Positions 26,373 through 34,760 are shown, counted from the first letter of the stretch. The stretch: DNA of 64,000 bases from Thiohalobacter sp. (GCF_027000115.1 NZ_JALTON010000040.1:1-64000); one strand, 5' to 3'. Numbers and translations: made by a program. The notes: generated by a model from the letters alone, not told the origin.

Positions 26373-27409
26373 AGCAGCCAGTCCCCGGGGATCTCGGCCG
26401 GTGGCAGGGGGCGAACCGTTGTCTCGCGCGGCTCGCCGCCCGGCGGAACGATGGCCACCGTGACCGCCTCGGCATCGCGGCCCTGGCCATAGCGGGCCAC
26501 CAACCGCGCGGCCAGCTCCAGATCCTCCGCCGAAGGCGTGCCATCGACCAGTGCCAGCGGACCCTTGTGGCTGGTGGCATGCAGATGGGTGAACTGCCGG
26601 CGATAGCCCTCCAGAAAGCGGTTCTCGCCTTCCTCGCGGCCGATGATCAGCTTGAAGTGCGGGGCGGGGCGGATGTGGCGGCCGACCTTGAGCAGCATGA
26701 TGTCGTCGAGTTCATAGCGCCGTTCGCCGCGCGCCGACCACAGGTCGGCCAGCTTGGCGGAATACTGGGCATCGGTGAGAAAGCAGCAGCCGCCGGCCGG
26801 CTGGGCATAGTCGGTGAAACCGTAGCGCGCCGCCAGCGCCATCTGCGGCTTGCGCGAGCGACCGCTGAAATCGTACAGGCGCTCCCGGTCCACCCAGCCC
26901 TCGCGCTCGGGCAGGGTCGGCGGCAGGTTCTTCGCGCACAGCGGCCGCAACAGCCGGTCCTCGGCACCGGACTCCTGCGCCACCAGCGGCAGGGTATCGG
27001 CGCGCTGCGACTTCGGCCGCTGGCCGACCACTTCGCCGGTGACGATGAAATCGAAGCCGTTGGCCTCGATCCACTCGGTGGCCTTGCGCACCATGAATAC
27101 CTTGCAGTCGAGACAGGGGTTGAGGTTGGCGCCGTATCCGTGCTTCGGATTGAGCACGATGTCCTTGTATTCCTCGATCACGTCGATGATGTGCAGCCTG
27201 ATGCCGAGTTGCTCCGCCACCCACAGGGCGTTGTTGCGCTTGGGCCGGGCACGGTCCTTCTTGCGAATGGCGTGGGTGTGGCCTTCGACGCAGAACCCCG
27301 TAAAGAAATTGATGCCCTCGACATGGATGCCCTGTTCCTGCACCACGCGCGCGGCAAGCATGGAATCGAGTCCGCCGGAGATGAGGGCAACGGCTTTGCG
27401 CTGGGTCAT
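26369..27409 (-). CDS. PP-loop ATPase, ThiI/MnmA-like putative thiolase
   Basis: 346 residues. N-terminal adenylating PP-loop SGGLDS (11-16), then HAIRKKDRARPKRNNAL and cysteine motif NPCLDC (Cys99/Cys102), a common site in tRNA thiolation enzymes. Cys208/Cys209 lie in PAGGCCFLTD. The C-terminal third, with LKVGRHIRPAPHFKLIIGRE, resembles the NFACT-R-like RNA-binding domain. Related proteins are usually labelled tRNA thiouridylase-like, but the substrate is unknown. It lacks the THUMP and rhodanese domains of ThiI. The coupled TusA supports sulfur transfer to RNA or another acceptor. Confidence 0.75.
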   Translation of the reverse strand: MTQRKAVALISGGLDSMLAARVVQEQGIHVEGINFFTGFCVEGHTHAIRKKDRARPKRNNALWVAEQLGIRLHIIDVIEEYKDIVLNPKHGYGANLNPCLDCKVFMVRKATEWIEANGFDFIVTGEVVGQRPKSQRADTLPLVAQESGAEDRLLRPLCAKNLPPTLPEREGWVDRERLYDFSGRSRKPQMALAARYGFTDYAQPAGGCCFLTDAQYSAKLADLWSARGERRYELDDIMLLKVGRHIRPAPHFKLIIGREEGENRFLEGYRRQFTHLHATSHKGPLALVDGTPSAEDLELAARLVARYGQGRDAEAVTVAIVPPGGEPRETTVRPLPPAEIPGDWLL

Positions 27410-27539
27410 GGCACGAGACCGGATACGGCTGCAAGGGGAGGGGCATTCTACAGCGCGGCCGCGGCCGGCGGCCAGCGCGCCTATTGCACCAGGGGCTGCG
27501 GATGATGGCGGATTTGCAGCCGGGCTCGGGAGGCGCTGG

Positions 27540-27573
27540 CACTCAAGCCGTAGCCGTCGCTACGGCTTGAGTG
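27540..27573. repeat. Perfect 15-bp hairpin inside the MITE-like element
   Basis: CACTCAAGCCGTAGC and GCTACGGCTTGAGTG form a perfect 15-bp stem with a CGTC loop. Outer complementary segments (GGCGGATTT with AAATCCGCC, GCTCGG with CCGAGC) extend the cruciform to 27507-27604. No T-run flanks it, so it is not a typical terminator. Confidence 0.85.
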
Positions 27574-27603
27574 AAGCACCCCCGAGGCCGAGCGAAAATC
27601 CGC

Positions 27604-27730
27604 CAGGGCCGCAGCAGGCAGCGGGCGGGCACAAATCGTACCCCGGGCCACGGGCAAAAAACCCGGTTCATTGTCCACCAGGACAACAAGCTACCCGCCG
27701 CCCGCTTCCGCCCTGGTGCAATAGGCGGGC
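27604..27730 (-). repeat. Dispersed palindromic repeat, copy A
   Basis: In minus orientation it matches copies B (28398-28544) and C (43621-43754): GGAAGCGGGCGGC near one end, CAATGAACCGG in the middle, GGTACGATTTGTGCCCGCCC and CTGCTGCGGCCCTGG at the other end. The GC-rich ends are complementary. Confidence 0.75.
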
Positions 27731-27769
27731 TGGCGCGGCAACCGCCGTGTCGGTGGGGAACAGGGCCGC

Positions 27770-28345
27770 TCAGTGGCGCCGGCGGGGCGGTGCGTCGAGC
27801 GGCATGGGCGCGCTGCCGGTGGTCTCGGCCAGCCGGCGGCGGGCATGTTCGCTGCCGGTCTCCAGCCAGATCTCGGCCTGCACGAGGGGATCCAGTGTCG
27901 CCTGCGGGTCCATTTCGCGCATGGCCGAGAGCACGTCGCGCAGGGACACGAAGCCCTCCGACAGCCGGGCATAGACCTCGGCCGCGGCGTGGCGCAACCG
28001 CTCGGCCAGCAATCCGTAGGCGCTGCGGCCCATGTCCACGTAATAGCCGACCCGCACCAGCCGGCGCTCGGCCCGCTCCGGATAGAACCCGGAATAGAGC
28101 AGGCACTGGTCGCCGACATCGCGCAACTGTTCCGTCTGCAGCGCGCCCTGCGCACGCATGGAGCGCAGGAACTCCAGCGCCATCACCCGGCTGGCCAGAT
28201 CCGGGCGCGCGGCAAAGCGCATGAGCAGAAACACCAGGTAGCTTTCCAGCTCCTCGCCCAGCCGGCACTCGCAGGCCGCCTCGGCCTCGCTGACCAGGGC
28301 GTGCCACTGGGCGGTCGAGGTGGGTCCCAGCACGATGCGTGGCAT
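27770..28345 (-). CDS. Conserved hypothetical protein
   Basis: 191 residues, function not recognised. The ATG at 28345 has a perfect AGGAGG ribosome binding site 6 bases upstream. The protein is mostly helical and soluble: PRIVLGPTSTAQWHALVSEA, then CRLGEELESYLVFLLMRFAA, FLRSMRAQGALQTEQLRDVG, and YYVDMGRSAYGLLAERLRHA. There is no signal peptide or membrane segment. Three cysteines (two in EAACECRL, one in GDQCLL) are present. It is flanked on both sides by copies of the dispersed palindromic repeat, so it appears to be a single-gene unit. Confidence 0.8.
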   Translation of the reverse strand: MPRIVLGPTSTAQWHALVSEAEAACECRLGEELESYLVFLLMRFAARPDLASRVMALEFLRSMRAQGALQTEQLRDVGDQCLLYSGFYPERAERRLVRVGYYVDMGRSAYGLLAERLRHAAAEVYARLSEGFVSLRDVLSAMREMDPQATLDPLVQAEIWLETGSEHARRRLAETTGSAPMPLDAPPRRRH

Positions 28346-28397
28346 CTGAACCTCCTGACAGGGCCTGTCTGAAACAGCGGCGCGGAATGCGGGCCGC

Positions 28398-28544
28398 TTT
28401 AGCCCGCATAGTGCACCCGGGCGGAAGCGGGCGGCAGGCAACGGGTCGTCCCGGCGGGCAATGAACCGGATTTCTTGCCCATGGCCCGGCGTACGATGTG
28501 TGCCCGCCCGCATCCTGCTGCGGCCCTGGCGCAACATGCGAGCC
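28398..28544 (+). repeat. Dispersed palindromic repeat, copy B
   Basis: Begins TTTAGCCCGCATAGTGCACC and ends CTGGCGCAACATGCGAGCC; the ends are imperfect inverted repeats. Inside, GGAAGCGGGCGG pairs with CCGCCCGCATCC, and GGGCAA/TTGCCC flank a TGAACCGGATTT loop. It is the most complete copy, shared with 27604-27730 and 43621-43754. Confidence 0.8.
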
Positions 28545-28652
28545 AGGCCTGGAACCATGCAGGTTTCAGGCCATCGGTCATCCCGGCAACCGGCCGTGCC
28601 CCCAGATTGCGGTCTTCGGCGCGGCGCTTCAACCCCCTGTCGTGGCGGCGAA

Positions 28653-28680
28653 TTGCCTGTACCGGATTGCCTGCTAGAAT
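28653..28680 (+). promoter_or_regulatory. Sigma-70 promoter of the outer-membrane protein gene
   Basis: -35 TTGCCT (28653-28658), 16-base spacer, -10 TAGAAT (28675-28680). The start codon of the barrel protein follows 60 bases later. Confidence 0.6.
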
Positions 28681-28740
28681 GGCCGGATGCAGTCCCGCGA
28701 CTGCCGGAAGCCACAACAACACCAAGGTGGAGGAAAGCCC

Positions 28741-29268
28741 ATGAGATACACCCCGCTCGCGGCCGCGGCCGCATTCACCCTGCTCGCTGCCCAGGCCCAG
28801 GCCGGCGGCTATGCCGGTATCGCCCTCGGCCAGGCCAGCATCGACGACACCGTCACTCAGTCGGGCACCAGTGCCGGCATCGACGAGAACGCCACGGGCT
28901 GGAAGATCTTCGGCGGCTACGGCTTCACCGACAACCTCGGCGTCGAGGCCGGTTGGGCCGATCTGGGCGACATGAACGAGGGTGGTGTCGTCGACACCGA
29001 GACCGAGGGCTTCTATGCCGCCGGCGTCGGCCGCTTTCCGATCGGGGACAGCGGCCTTTCGGTTCACGGCAAGCTGGGCCTCTATGCCTGGGATCAGGAC
29101 ATCGCCATCTCGGGCGGTACGGTGAGCCACGACGGTATCGATTTCATGTACGGCATCGGTGCCAAGTACCTCGTCAACGACCTGCTCGGCGTGCAGTTCG
29201 ACTGGGAACGCTACAACACCGAAACCGACGCCGACCTGATTTCGGTGGGCATCACCCTGAACTTCTGA
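28741..29268 (+). CDS. Small outer-membrane beta-barrel protein
   Basis: 175 residues. Signal peptide RYTPLAAAAAFTLLAAQAQA, then an OmpA-like/OmpW-size 8-strand barrel: alternating aromatic-glycine strands (GGYAGIALGQ, WKIFGGYGFTDNLGVEAGWA, GFYAAGVGRFPI, KLGLYAWDQD, FMYGIGAKYLVNDLLGVQFD) and the C-terminal SVGITLNF with a terminal Phe, the BAM signal. GGAGG precedes the ATG. It has a promoter of its own and no operon partners. The function is unknown; no peptidoglycan-binding domain is present. Confidence 0.88.
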   Translation: MRYTPLAAAAAFTLLAAQAQAGGYAGIALGQASIDDTVTQSGTSAGIDENATGWKIFGGYGFTDNLGVEAGWADLGDMNEGGVVDTETEGFYAAGVGRFPIGDSGLSVHGKLGLYAWDQDIAISGGTVSHDGIDFMYGIGAKYLVNDLLGVQFDWERYNTETDADLISVGITLNF

Positions 29269-29370
29269 ACCCGCCGGCACCGGCCGCCCGCGCCTGACTT
29301 GGGCCGGGTGGTCGGGCTATACTTGCCCGCCGACCCCCCATCCACCACTGCCAGCGGGTAGCGCACGTCA

Positions 29371-30309
29371 ATGTCTGCCGACCAAGCCGCGGCCCCGGCC
29401 GCCTTCGAGCCGACCAGCTTCCAGGGACTGATCCTCGCCTTGCAGGGCTACTGGGCCCGCCAGGGCTGTGTGCTGCTGCAACCGCTGGACATGGAGGTGG
29501 GTGCCGGCACCTTTCATCCGGCGACCTTCCTGCGCGCCATCGGCCCCGAGCCCTGGCGTACCGCCTATGTGCAACCCTCGCGCCGCCCGACCGACGGCCG
29601 CTACGGGGAGAATCCCAACCGTCTGCAGCACTATTACCAGTTCCAGGTCATCCTCAAGCCCTCGCCGGACGACATCCAGGACCTCTACCTGGATTCGCTG
29701 CGCGAACTGGGCATCGACCCCCTGGTGCACGACATCCGCTTCGTGGAGGACAACTGGGAATCGCCCACGCTGGGCGCCTGGGGCCTGGGCTGGGAAGTCT
29801 GGCTGAACGGCATGGAGGTCACCCAGTTCACCTATTTCCAGCAGGTCGGCGGCCTCGACTGCCGGCCGGTGACGGGTGAGATCACCTACGGCCTGGAACG
29901 CATCGCCATGTACCTTCAAGGGGTGGAGAGCGTCTTCGACCTGGTATGGACCCGGGGTCCCGACGGCCCCGTGACCTACGGCGACGTCTTTCACCAGAAC
30001 GAGGTCGAACAGTCCGCCTACAACTTCGAACACGCCGACGTGGATTTCCTGTTCCGCTTGTTCGATCAGTGCGAGCGCGACGCCAACCGGCTGATCGAAG
30101 CCAATCTCCCGCTGCCGGCGTATGAACAGGTACTCAAGGCCTCGCACGCCTTCAACCTCCTCGACGCCCGCAGCGCCATTTCGGTGACCGAGCGCCAGCG
30201 TTACATCCTGCGCGTGCGGGCGCTGGCCCGCGCCGTGGCCGAGGCCTATTACCAGGCCCGCGAGCAGCTCGGCTTCCCGATGCTGGCCACTTCGAAAAAG
30301 AGCGCCTGA
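29371..30309 (+). CDS. glyQ: Glycyl-tRNA synthetase alpha subunit
   Basis: 312 residues (E. coli 303). Class II core of the alpha2beta2 enzyme. Near the start is [17 protein letters not shown], then [69 protein letters not shown] and [17 protein letters not shown] -10-like sequence is at 29318-29323. It is followed after 57 bases by glyS on the same strand. Confidence 0.98.
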   Translation: MSADQAAAPAAFEPTSFQGLILALQGYWARQGCVLLQPLDMEVGAGTFHPATFLRAIGPEPWRTAYVQPSRRPTDGRYGENPNRLQHYYQFQVILKPSPDDIQDLYLDSLRELGIDPLVHDIRFVEDNWESPTLGAWGLGWEVWLNGMEVTQFTYFQQVGGLDCRPVTGEITYGLERIAMYLQGVESVFDLVWTRGPDGPVTYGDVFHQNEVEQSAYNFEHADVDFLFRLFDQCERDANRLIEANLPLPAYEQVLKASHAFNLLDARSAISVTERQRYILRVRALARAVAEAYYQAREQLGFPMLATSKKSA

Positions 30310-30366
30310 TCGAAGCAGTTTGCGGCAAAAGCCGCTGGATAGAGATATTTTCGAGGACGTTCCAAG

Positions 30367-32451
30367 TTGAACACAAGCACCGCGAGCCGTGACCTGCTGA
30401 TCGAGATCGGCACCGAGGAACTCCCACCCAGGGCCCTGCCCCGCCTGTCCGAGGCCTTCGCGGACGGGGTCGCCGCGGGCCTCGATCGCGCCGGCCTCGA
30501 CCACGGCGACCTGCGCGCCTTCGCCACACCACGGCGACTGGCGCTGCTGGTGGCCGAGCTGGCCGAGGCCCAACCCGACCGCGAGACACTACGCAAGGGG
30601 CCCGCGGTGACCGCGGCCTTCGATGCCGAGGGCTGTCCGACCAAGGCGGCGGAAGGCTTCGCCCGCTCCTGCGGCGTGGCAGTCGAGGCCCTGGAGCGGA
30701 TCGAAACCGACAAGGGCGCCTGGCTGGCCTTTCGGCGTTTCGAGCCCGGTCAGCCCGCAACGGCGCTGATCCCGGGCATCGTCGCCCAGGCGCTGGCCGG
30801 CCTGCCCGTTCCCAAGCGCATGCGCTGGGGCGACGGCGAGGTGGCATTCGTGCGCCCCGTCCACTGGGTGGTGCTGCTGTTCGGCGACGAGGTGGTCGAG
30901 GCCGAGATCCTGGGCCTTCAGGCCGGGCGCGAGACCCGCGGCCACCGCTTCCACCATCCACAGCCCCTGTACGTCTCCGAACCGGCCGCATGGGCACCCA
31001 TGCTGGAAACCGAAGGCCATGTGTTGGCCGACTTCGCCACCCGCCGGGAGGCCATCCGCGGTCAGGTGATCGAGGCGGCCCGCCGACTGGGCGGCGAGGC
31101 ATTGATCGACGAAGAGCTGCTCGATGAAGTCACCGCGCTGGTGGAATGGCCCGTCGCGGTTGCCGGCAGCTTCGAGCAGCGCTTCCTCGAGGTGCCGGCC
31201 GAGGCGCTCATATCCTCCATGCAGGACCACCAGAAGTACTTCCCGGTGGTCGACGCGGAGGGCCGGCTGTTGGCCCACTTCGTCACCGTGGCCAACATCG
31301 AGAGCCGCGATCCCGAACAGGTCCGCGCCGGCAACGAGCGTGTGATCCGGCCGCGATTGACCGACGCCGCCTTCTTCTGGGACCAGGACCGCAGGCAACC
31401 CCTGGAGTCGCGGGTGGAACGCCTTGGCGACATGCTGTTCCAGAAGCAGCTCGGCACCTTGCTCGACAAGTCCCGGCGGGTGGCCGGGCTTGCCGCCGGC
31501 ATCGCCGTGGCCATTGGCGGCCGCGGTGACTGGGCCGAGCGCGCCGCACTGCTGTCCAAGTGCGACCTGCTCACCCAGATGGTCTACGAGTTCCCGGAAC
31601 TGCAGGGCATCATGGGCCGCTACTATGCGCTGCACGACGGCGAACCCGGTGAGGTGGCCAGCGCGCTGGAGGAACAGTACCGTCCGCGCTTCGCCGGCGA
31701 CGACCTGCCGAAAACGGCCACCGGTCGCGCGCTGGCCATCGCCGACCGCCTCGATACCCTGGTCGGCATCTTCGCCGTCGGCCAGGCCCCGACCGGCGAC
31801 AAGGATCCCTTCGCCCTGCGCCGTGCCGCCTTGGGTGTGCTGCGCATCCTCATCGAATGCGAACTCGATCTCGATCTCGAGCAACTGCTGGCCGAAGCCG
31901 CAGCCACCCTGCCGGGCGCGCTCGATGCCGGCGCCGCCGTGCCGGCGGTGTTCGAGTTCATGCTCGACCGCCTGCGGGCCTACTATCTGGACGCCGGTAT
32001 CCGGCCGCAGGTGTTCGACGCCGTACGCGCCCGGCGTCCCACGCGACCGCTGGACTTCGCACGCCGCGTGCAGGCCGTCGAGGCCTTTCTGGCACTGCCC
32101 GAGGCCGAGAGCCTGGCGGCGGCCAACAAGCGCATCGCCAACATCCTGCGCAAGGCCGGGGACAGGATACCGGAGCAGGTGGACCCGGACCGCTTCACCG
32201 AGACGGCCGAACAGACCCTCTGGGAACGGCTCAGCGCGTTGCGTTCAGAGGTCGAGCCGCTGCTCGCCGCCGGCGATCATGCCGCAGCCCTGGTACGGCT
32301 GGCGGCGCTGCGCCCCGAAGTGGATCGCTTCTTCGACGAGGTGATGGTGATGGCCGAAGACGCAGACGTGCGGGCCAACCGGCTGGCGCTGCTCCGACAG
32401 TTGCAGGCGCTCTTCCTGCAGGTGGCCGACATCGCACTGCTACAGGTGTAG
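30367..32451 (+). CDS. glyS: Glycyl-tRNA synthetase beta subunit
   Basis: 694 residues (E. coli 689). Start codon is TTG at 30367 with GAGG 9 bases upstream; the N-terminus RDLLIEIGTEELPPRALPR is the conserved beginning. Characteristic segments are KRMRWGDGEVAFVRPVHW, QDHQKYFPVVDAEGRLL, NIESRDPEQVRAGNERVI, a degenerate HD domain (SKCDLLTQMVYEFPELQGIM) and QAPTGDKDPFALRRAALGVL, followed by the C-terminal anticodon-binding DALR-like domain. It works with GlyQ. Confidence 0.97.
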   Translation: MNTSTASRDLLIEIGTEELPPRALPRLSEAFADGVAAGLDRAGLDHGDLRAFATPRRLALLVAELAEAQPDRETLRKGPAVTAAFDAEGCPTKAAEGFARSCGVAVEALERIETDKGAWLAFRRFEPGQPATALIPGIVAQALAGLPVPKRMRWGDGEVAFVRPVHWVVLLFGDEVVEAEILGLQAGRETRGHRFHHPQPLYVSEPAAWAPMLETEGHVLADFATRREAIRGQVIEAARRLGGEALIDEELLDEVTALVEWPVAVAGSFEQRFLEVPAEALISSMQDHQKYFPVVDAEGRLLAHFVTVANIESRDPEQVRAGNERVIRPRLTDAAFFWDQDRRQPLESRVERLGDMLFQKQLGTLLDKSRRVAGLAAGIAVAIGGRGDWAERAALLSKCDLLTQMVYEFPELQGIMGRYYALHDGEPGEVASALEEQYRPRFAGDDLPKTATGRALAIADRLDTLVGIFAVGQAPTGDKDPFALRRAALGVLRILIECELDLDLEQLLAEAAATLPGALDAGAAVPAVFEFMLDRLRAYYLDAGIRPQVFDAVRARRPTRPLDFARRVQAVEAFLALPEAESLAAANKRIANILRKAGDRIPEQVDPDRFTETAEQTLWERLSALRSEVEPLLAAGDHAAALVRLAALRPEVDRFFDEVMVMAEDADVRANRLALLRQLQALFLQVADIALLQV

Positions 32452-32460
32452 GTGACTACG

Positions 32461-32838
32461 ATGAGCGAACGCAACCCCGATTCCTACCAAGCCATGCTCG
32501 ATGCCGTGCAGGCCTTCCACGACAAGCACGACTTTCGCAACACCGGCGGCGAGGAACTGACCTACCGCATCGCGCTGATGGCCGAGGAGCTGGGCGAGAT
32601 CGCCGAGGCGGTCACCAAGGGCAAGGGCAGGGAGGTGCTGGCCGAGGAGGTCGCCGACCTGTTCATCCTGCTCATCGGCACAGCCATCTCGGCGGACTTC
32701 GACCTGCGCGCCGCCTTCTGGAAGAAGATGGATCGCATCATGCAGCGCCCGTCACGCATGGTGAACGGGCGTATCCGCGTTTCCGAATTCCGCGACATGG
32801 ACTCACCCGAAAAGTGCACGAAGCCGATTAAAGGTTGA
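32461..32838 (+). CDS. MazG-like nucleotide pyrophosphohydrolase
   Basis: About 125 residues from the ATG at 32461, with TAGGTGA upstream; a GTG at 32452 directly after the glyS stop is the alternative. All-alpha NTP-PPase fold: AEELGEIAEAVTKG and, about 12 residues later, EEVADLFILL make up the EExxE...ExxD Mg2+ site. Likely a house-cleaning enzyme acting on non-canonical nucleotides; the substrate is not known. It is probably cotranscribed with glyS. Confidence 0.8.
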   Translation: MSERNPDSYQAMLDAVQAFHDKHDFRNTGGEELTYRIALMAEELGEIAEAVTKGKGREVLAEEVADLFILLIGTAISADFDLRAAFWKKMDRIMQRPSRMVNGRIRVSEFRDMDSPEKCTKPIKG

Positions 32839-32970
32839 GGTATGCCGATGTTTACAAGGAGTATTTCTCGTATATCAGCGGGTAGCGGATTGTTACCGCA
32901 CCGCTCTGCCGGCGTCTGCACGCCAGGCGCACATCCATCCGGCAGCTTCGTGCAGCTTTCGGGCTAAGGC

Positions 32971-33519
32971 GTGAAGCTGATCATTCTCGACCGCGACGGG
33001 GTCATCAACGAGGACTCCGACGCCTACATCAAGTCGCCCGAGGAGTGGCGTGCCATACCCGGCAGCCTGGAGGCCATCGCCGCGCTCAATCGCGCCGGCT
33101 GGCGGGTGGTCATAGCGACCAACCAGTCAGGCGTCGCGCGTGGCCTGTTCGACATGGATATGCTCACCCGCATCCATGCCCGCATGCAGGAGGCACTGGC
33201 CGAGGCGGGCGGGCATGTCGACGCCATTTTCTTCTGTCCGCATGGGCCGGACGACCGGTGCGACTGTCGCAAGCCGCGGCCCGGGCTGTTCGAGGATATC
33301 GCGCGCCGGCTGCACCAGCCACTCAATGGCGTCCCGGCGATCGGCGACTCGCTGCGCGATCTGCAGGCCGCGGAGGCCGTCGGCGCCCGTCCCATCCTGG
33401 TACGCACCGGCAAGGGCCGGCTGACCGAGGCCGGACTGGGCACGAACCACCGGCTACCCGTGTATGACGATCTGGCCGCTGCCGTGCGCCGGCTGCTGGA
33501 GGAAGACACCGGGACATGA
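32971..33519 (+). CDS. gmhB: D-glycero-beta-D-manno-heptose-1,7-bisphosphate 7-phosphatase
   Basis: 182 residues, HAD-family phosphatase for ADP-heptose synthesis in LPS inner core formation. It starts with GTG at 32971 (AAGG upstream). Motif I LDRDGVINE has Asp7 (nucleophile) and Asp9; motif II is IATNQSGVARG; the Zn-binding loop CPHGPDDRCDCRKPRPG is complete; the C-terminus has IGDSLRDLQAAEAVGARP. The stop overlaps the plsC ATG by 4 bases. Confidence 0.95.
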   Translation: MKLIILDRDGVINEDSDAYIKSPEEWRAIPGSLEAIAALNRAGWRVVIATNQSGVARGLFDMDMLTRIHARMQEALAEAGGHVDAIFFCPHGPDDRCDCRKPRPGLFEDIARRLHQPLNGVPAIGDSLRDLQAAEAVGARPILVRTGKGRLTEAGLGTNHRLPVYDDLAAAVRRLLEEDTGT

Positions 33520-34259
33520 GCAGTACAAGACTTCCGCCGCGCCCGCTGCTGGTGCTGCGCTCTGCCCTCTTTTCGCTGGTGATGATCACCACGGTGCTGG
33601 TGTTCGCGCCGCTGGTGGTGCTGATGGTCCCCTTCCCCTTCGAGTGGCGCTACGCGGTGGCCACGCGCTGGGCACGGCTCAATCTGCGCTGGCTGAAGCT
33701 CACCTGCCGCCTCGGCTACGAAGTGGAAGGCCGTGAAAACATTCCGACTCGGGCGTCCATTGTCTTTTCCAAGCATCAGTCGGCCTGGGAGACGCTCGCC
33801 CTGCAGGAAATCTTTCCGCCCCAGGTCTGGGTGCTGAAGCGCGAGCTGCTGTGGCTGCCCTTCTTCGGCTGGGCGCTGGCCCTGCTCGAACCCATCGCCA
33901 TCGATCGCAAGGCCGGCCGCAAGGCCGTCCAACAATTGGTCGATCAGGGTTGTCGCCGACTGGAGAAGGGTCGCTGGGTGGTCGTCTTCCCCGAGGGCAC
34001 CCGAGTTGCGCCCGGCACCCGCGGACGCTATCGCATCGGCGGCGCCGTGCTCGCCGAGCGCAGCGGTGCGCTGGTGGTGCCGGTGGCGCACAACGCCGGC
34101 GAATACTGGCGCCGCCGCGCCTTCATCAAGTATCCGGGCACCATCCGGGTGGTGATCGGGCCACCCATAGAAACGAGGGGAAAGACCGCGCAGCAGATCC
34201 TGGCTGAAGCCGAGAAATGGATCGAGGCCACCATGGAAAAGATCACCACGCTTGGCTAG
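33516..34259 (+). CDS. plsC: 1-acyl-sn-glycerol-3-phosphate acyltransferase family protein
   Basis: 247 residues. N-terminal transmembrane segment (LVMITTVLVFAPLVVLMVPF), then the acyltransferase motifs: block I SKHQSAWETL (HX4E in place of the canonical HX4D, as seen in one PlsC subfamily), block III VFPEGTRVAPG and block IV VVPVAHNAG. It makes phosphatidic acid from lysophosphatidic acid at the inner membrane. It is translationally coupled to gmhB, a common pairing in beta- and gammaproteobacteria. Confidence 0.9.
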   Translation: MSSTRLPPRPLLVLRSALFSLVMITTVLVFAPLVVLMVPFPFEWRYAVATRWARLNLRWLKLTCRLGYEVEGRENIPTRASIVFSKHQSAWETLALQEIFPPQVWVLKRELLWLPFFGWALALLEPIAIDRKAGRKAVQQLVDQGCRRLEKGRWVVVFPEGTRVAPGTRGRYRIGGAVLAERSGALVVPVAHNAGEYWRRRAFIKYPGTIRVVIGPPIETRGKTAQQILAEAEKWIEATMEKITTLG

Positions 34260-34318
34260 CCTGTTGGACATGAACAGGGGCACCATCAGGGCATGACAAG
34301 CATCCGGAGCCTTCTGCC

Positions 34319-34720
34319 ATGAAACGCCTGCTGCCCATGCTCGCGCTTGCCGCTCTGGTCAGCGCCTGCATCCAGCGGCCCGTCATCCACGAAGCGGACA
34401 TGGTGGTGGGGGACCGACACAACCGCGTCGAGATCCGCTTCAGCGACCGCGACCGGGTGCTGATCCGGGACTACTACCGTCGCCACCTGCCACCCGGACT
34501 GGCGAAGAAATCGCGACTGCCGCCGGGACTGCGCAAGCAGCTCTATCGCCATGGCGAACTGCCACCCGGTCTGCAGGGTCGTGGCCTGCCCGCCGAACTG
34601 GAGAGACGGCTGACGCGACTGCCGGATGGTTACGTACGGATTCGGGTGGGAACGGACGTGGTGCTGATGGATCGGCGCACGCGGGTCGTGCTCGACATCA
34701 TTCGCGACATCGGCGACTGA
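34319..34720 (+). CDS. CigR/RcnB-like small lipoprotein
   Basis: 133 residues. Lipobox LVSAC with Cys17 after RLLPMLALAAL. The mature part has repeated LPPGL units (HLPPGLAKK, LPPGLRKQL, LPPGLQGRGLPAELERRL) followed by PDGYVRIRVGTDVVLMDRR, the CigR/RcnB-type C-terminal strand motif. Basic and probably periplasmic; the function is unknown here. It is 59 bases downstream of plsC and convergent with gyrB. Confidence 0.75.
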   Translation: MKRLLPMLALAALVSACIQRPVIHEADMVVGDRHNRVEIRFSDRDRVLIRDYYRRHLPPGLAKKSRLPPGLRKQLYRHGELPPGLQGRGLPAELERRLTRLPDGYVRIRVGTDVVLMDRRTRVVLDIIRDIGD

Positions 34721-34760
34721 ACGGGCGCCGCGCAAGGCCGCGCAAGGCGAGGAGCCGACG

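Larger units (their letters stand above)
27471..27734. mobile_element. MITE-like 264-bp element with 24-bp terminal inverted repeats
   Basis: The ends at 27471-27494 and 27711-27734 are inverted copies with 23 of 24 matches (core CCTATTGCACCAGGG). The interior has a long nested palindrome (27507-27604) and, in minus orientation, a copy of the 130-bp dispersed repeat (27604-27730). No open frame inside looks coding. It occupies most of the 360-base gap between the PP-loop gene and the hypothetical gene. No convincing target-site duplication is visible. Confidence 0.6.
28346..28740. other. Divergent intergenic region with repeat and promoter
   Basis: 395 bases between the hypothetical gene and the outer-membrane protein gene. 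It contains an 8-bp hairpin (28387-28409, ATGCGGGC/GCCCGCAT), copy B of the dispersed repeat (28398-28544) and a promoter for the outer-membrane gene (28653-28680). No further gene is visible. Confidence 0.7.

Noticed and set aside
33516-34259. Apparent loss of the catalytic Asp in PlsC (HX4E instead of HX4D)
   Set aside because: KHQSAWET is a recurring variant in a known PlsC subfamily and the other acyltransferase motifs are intact, so it is not evidence of inactivation.
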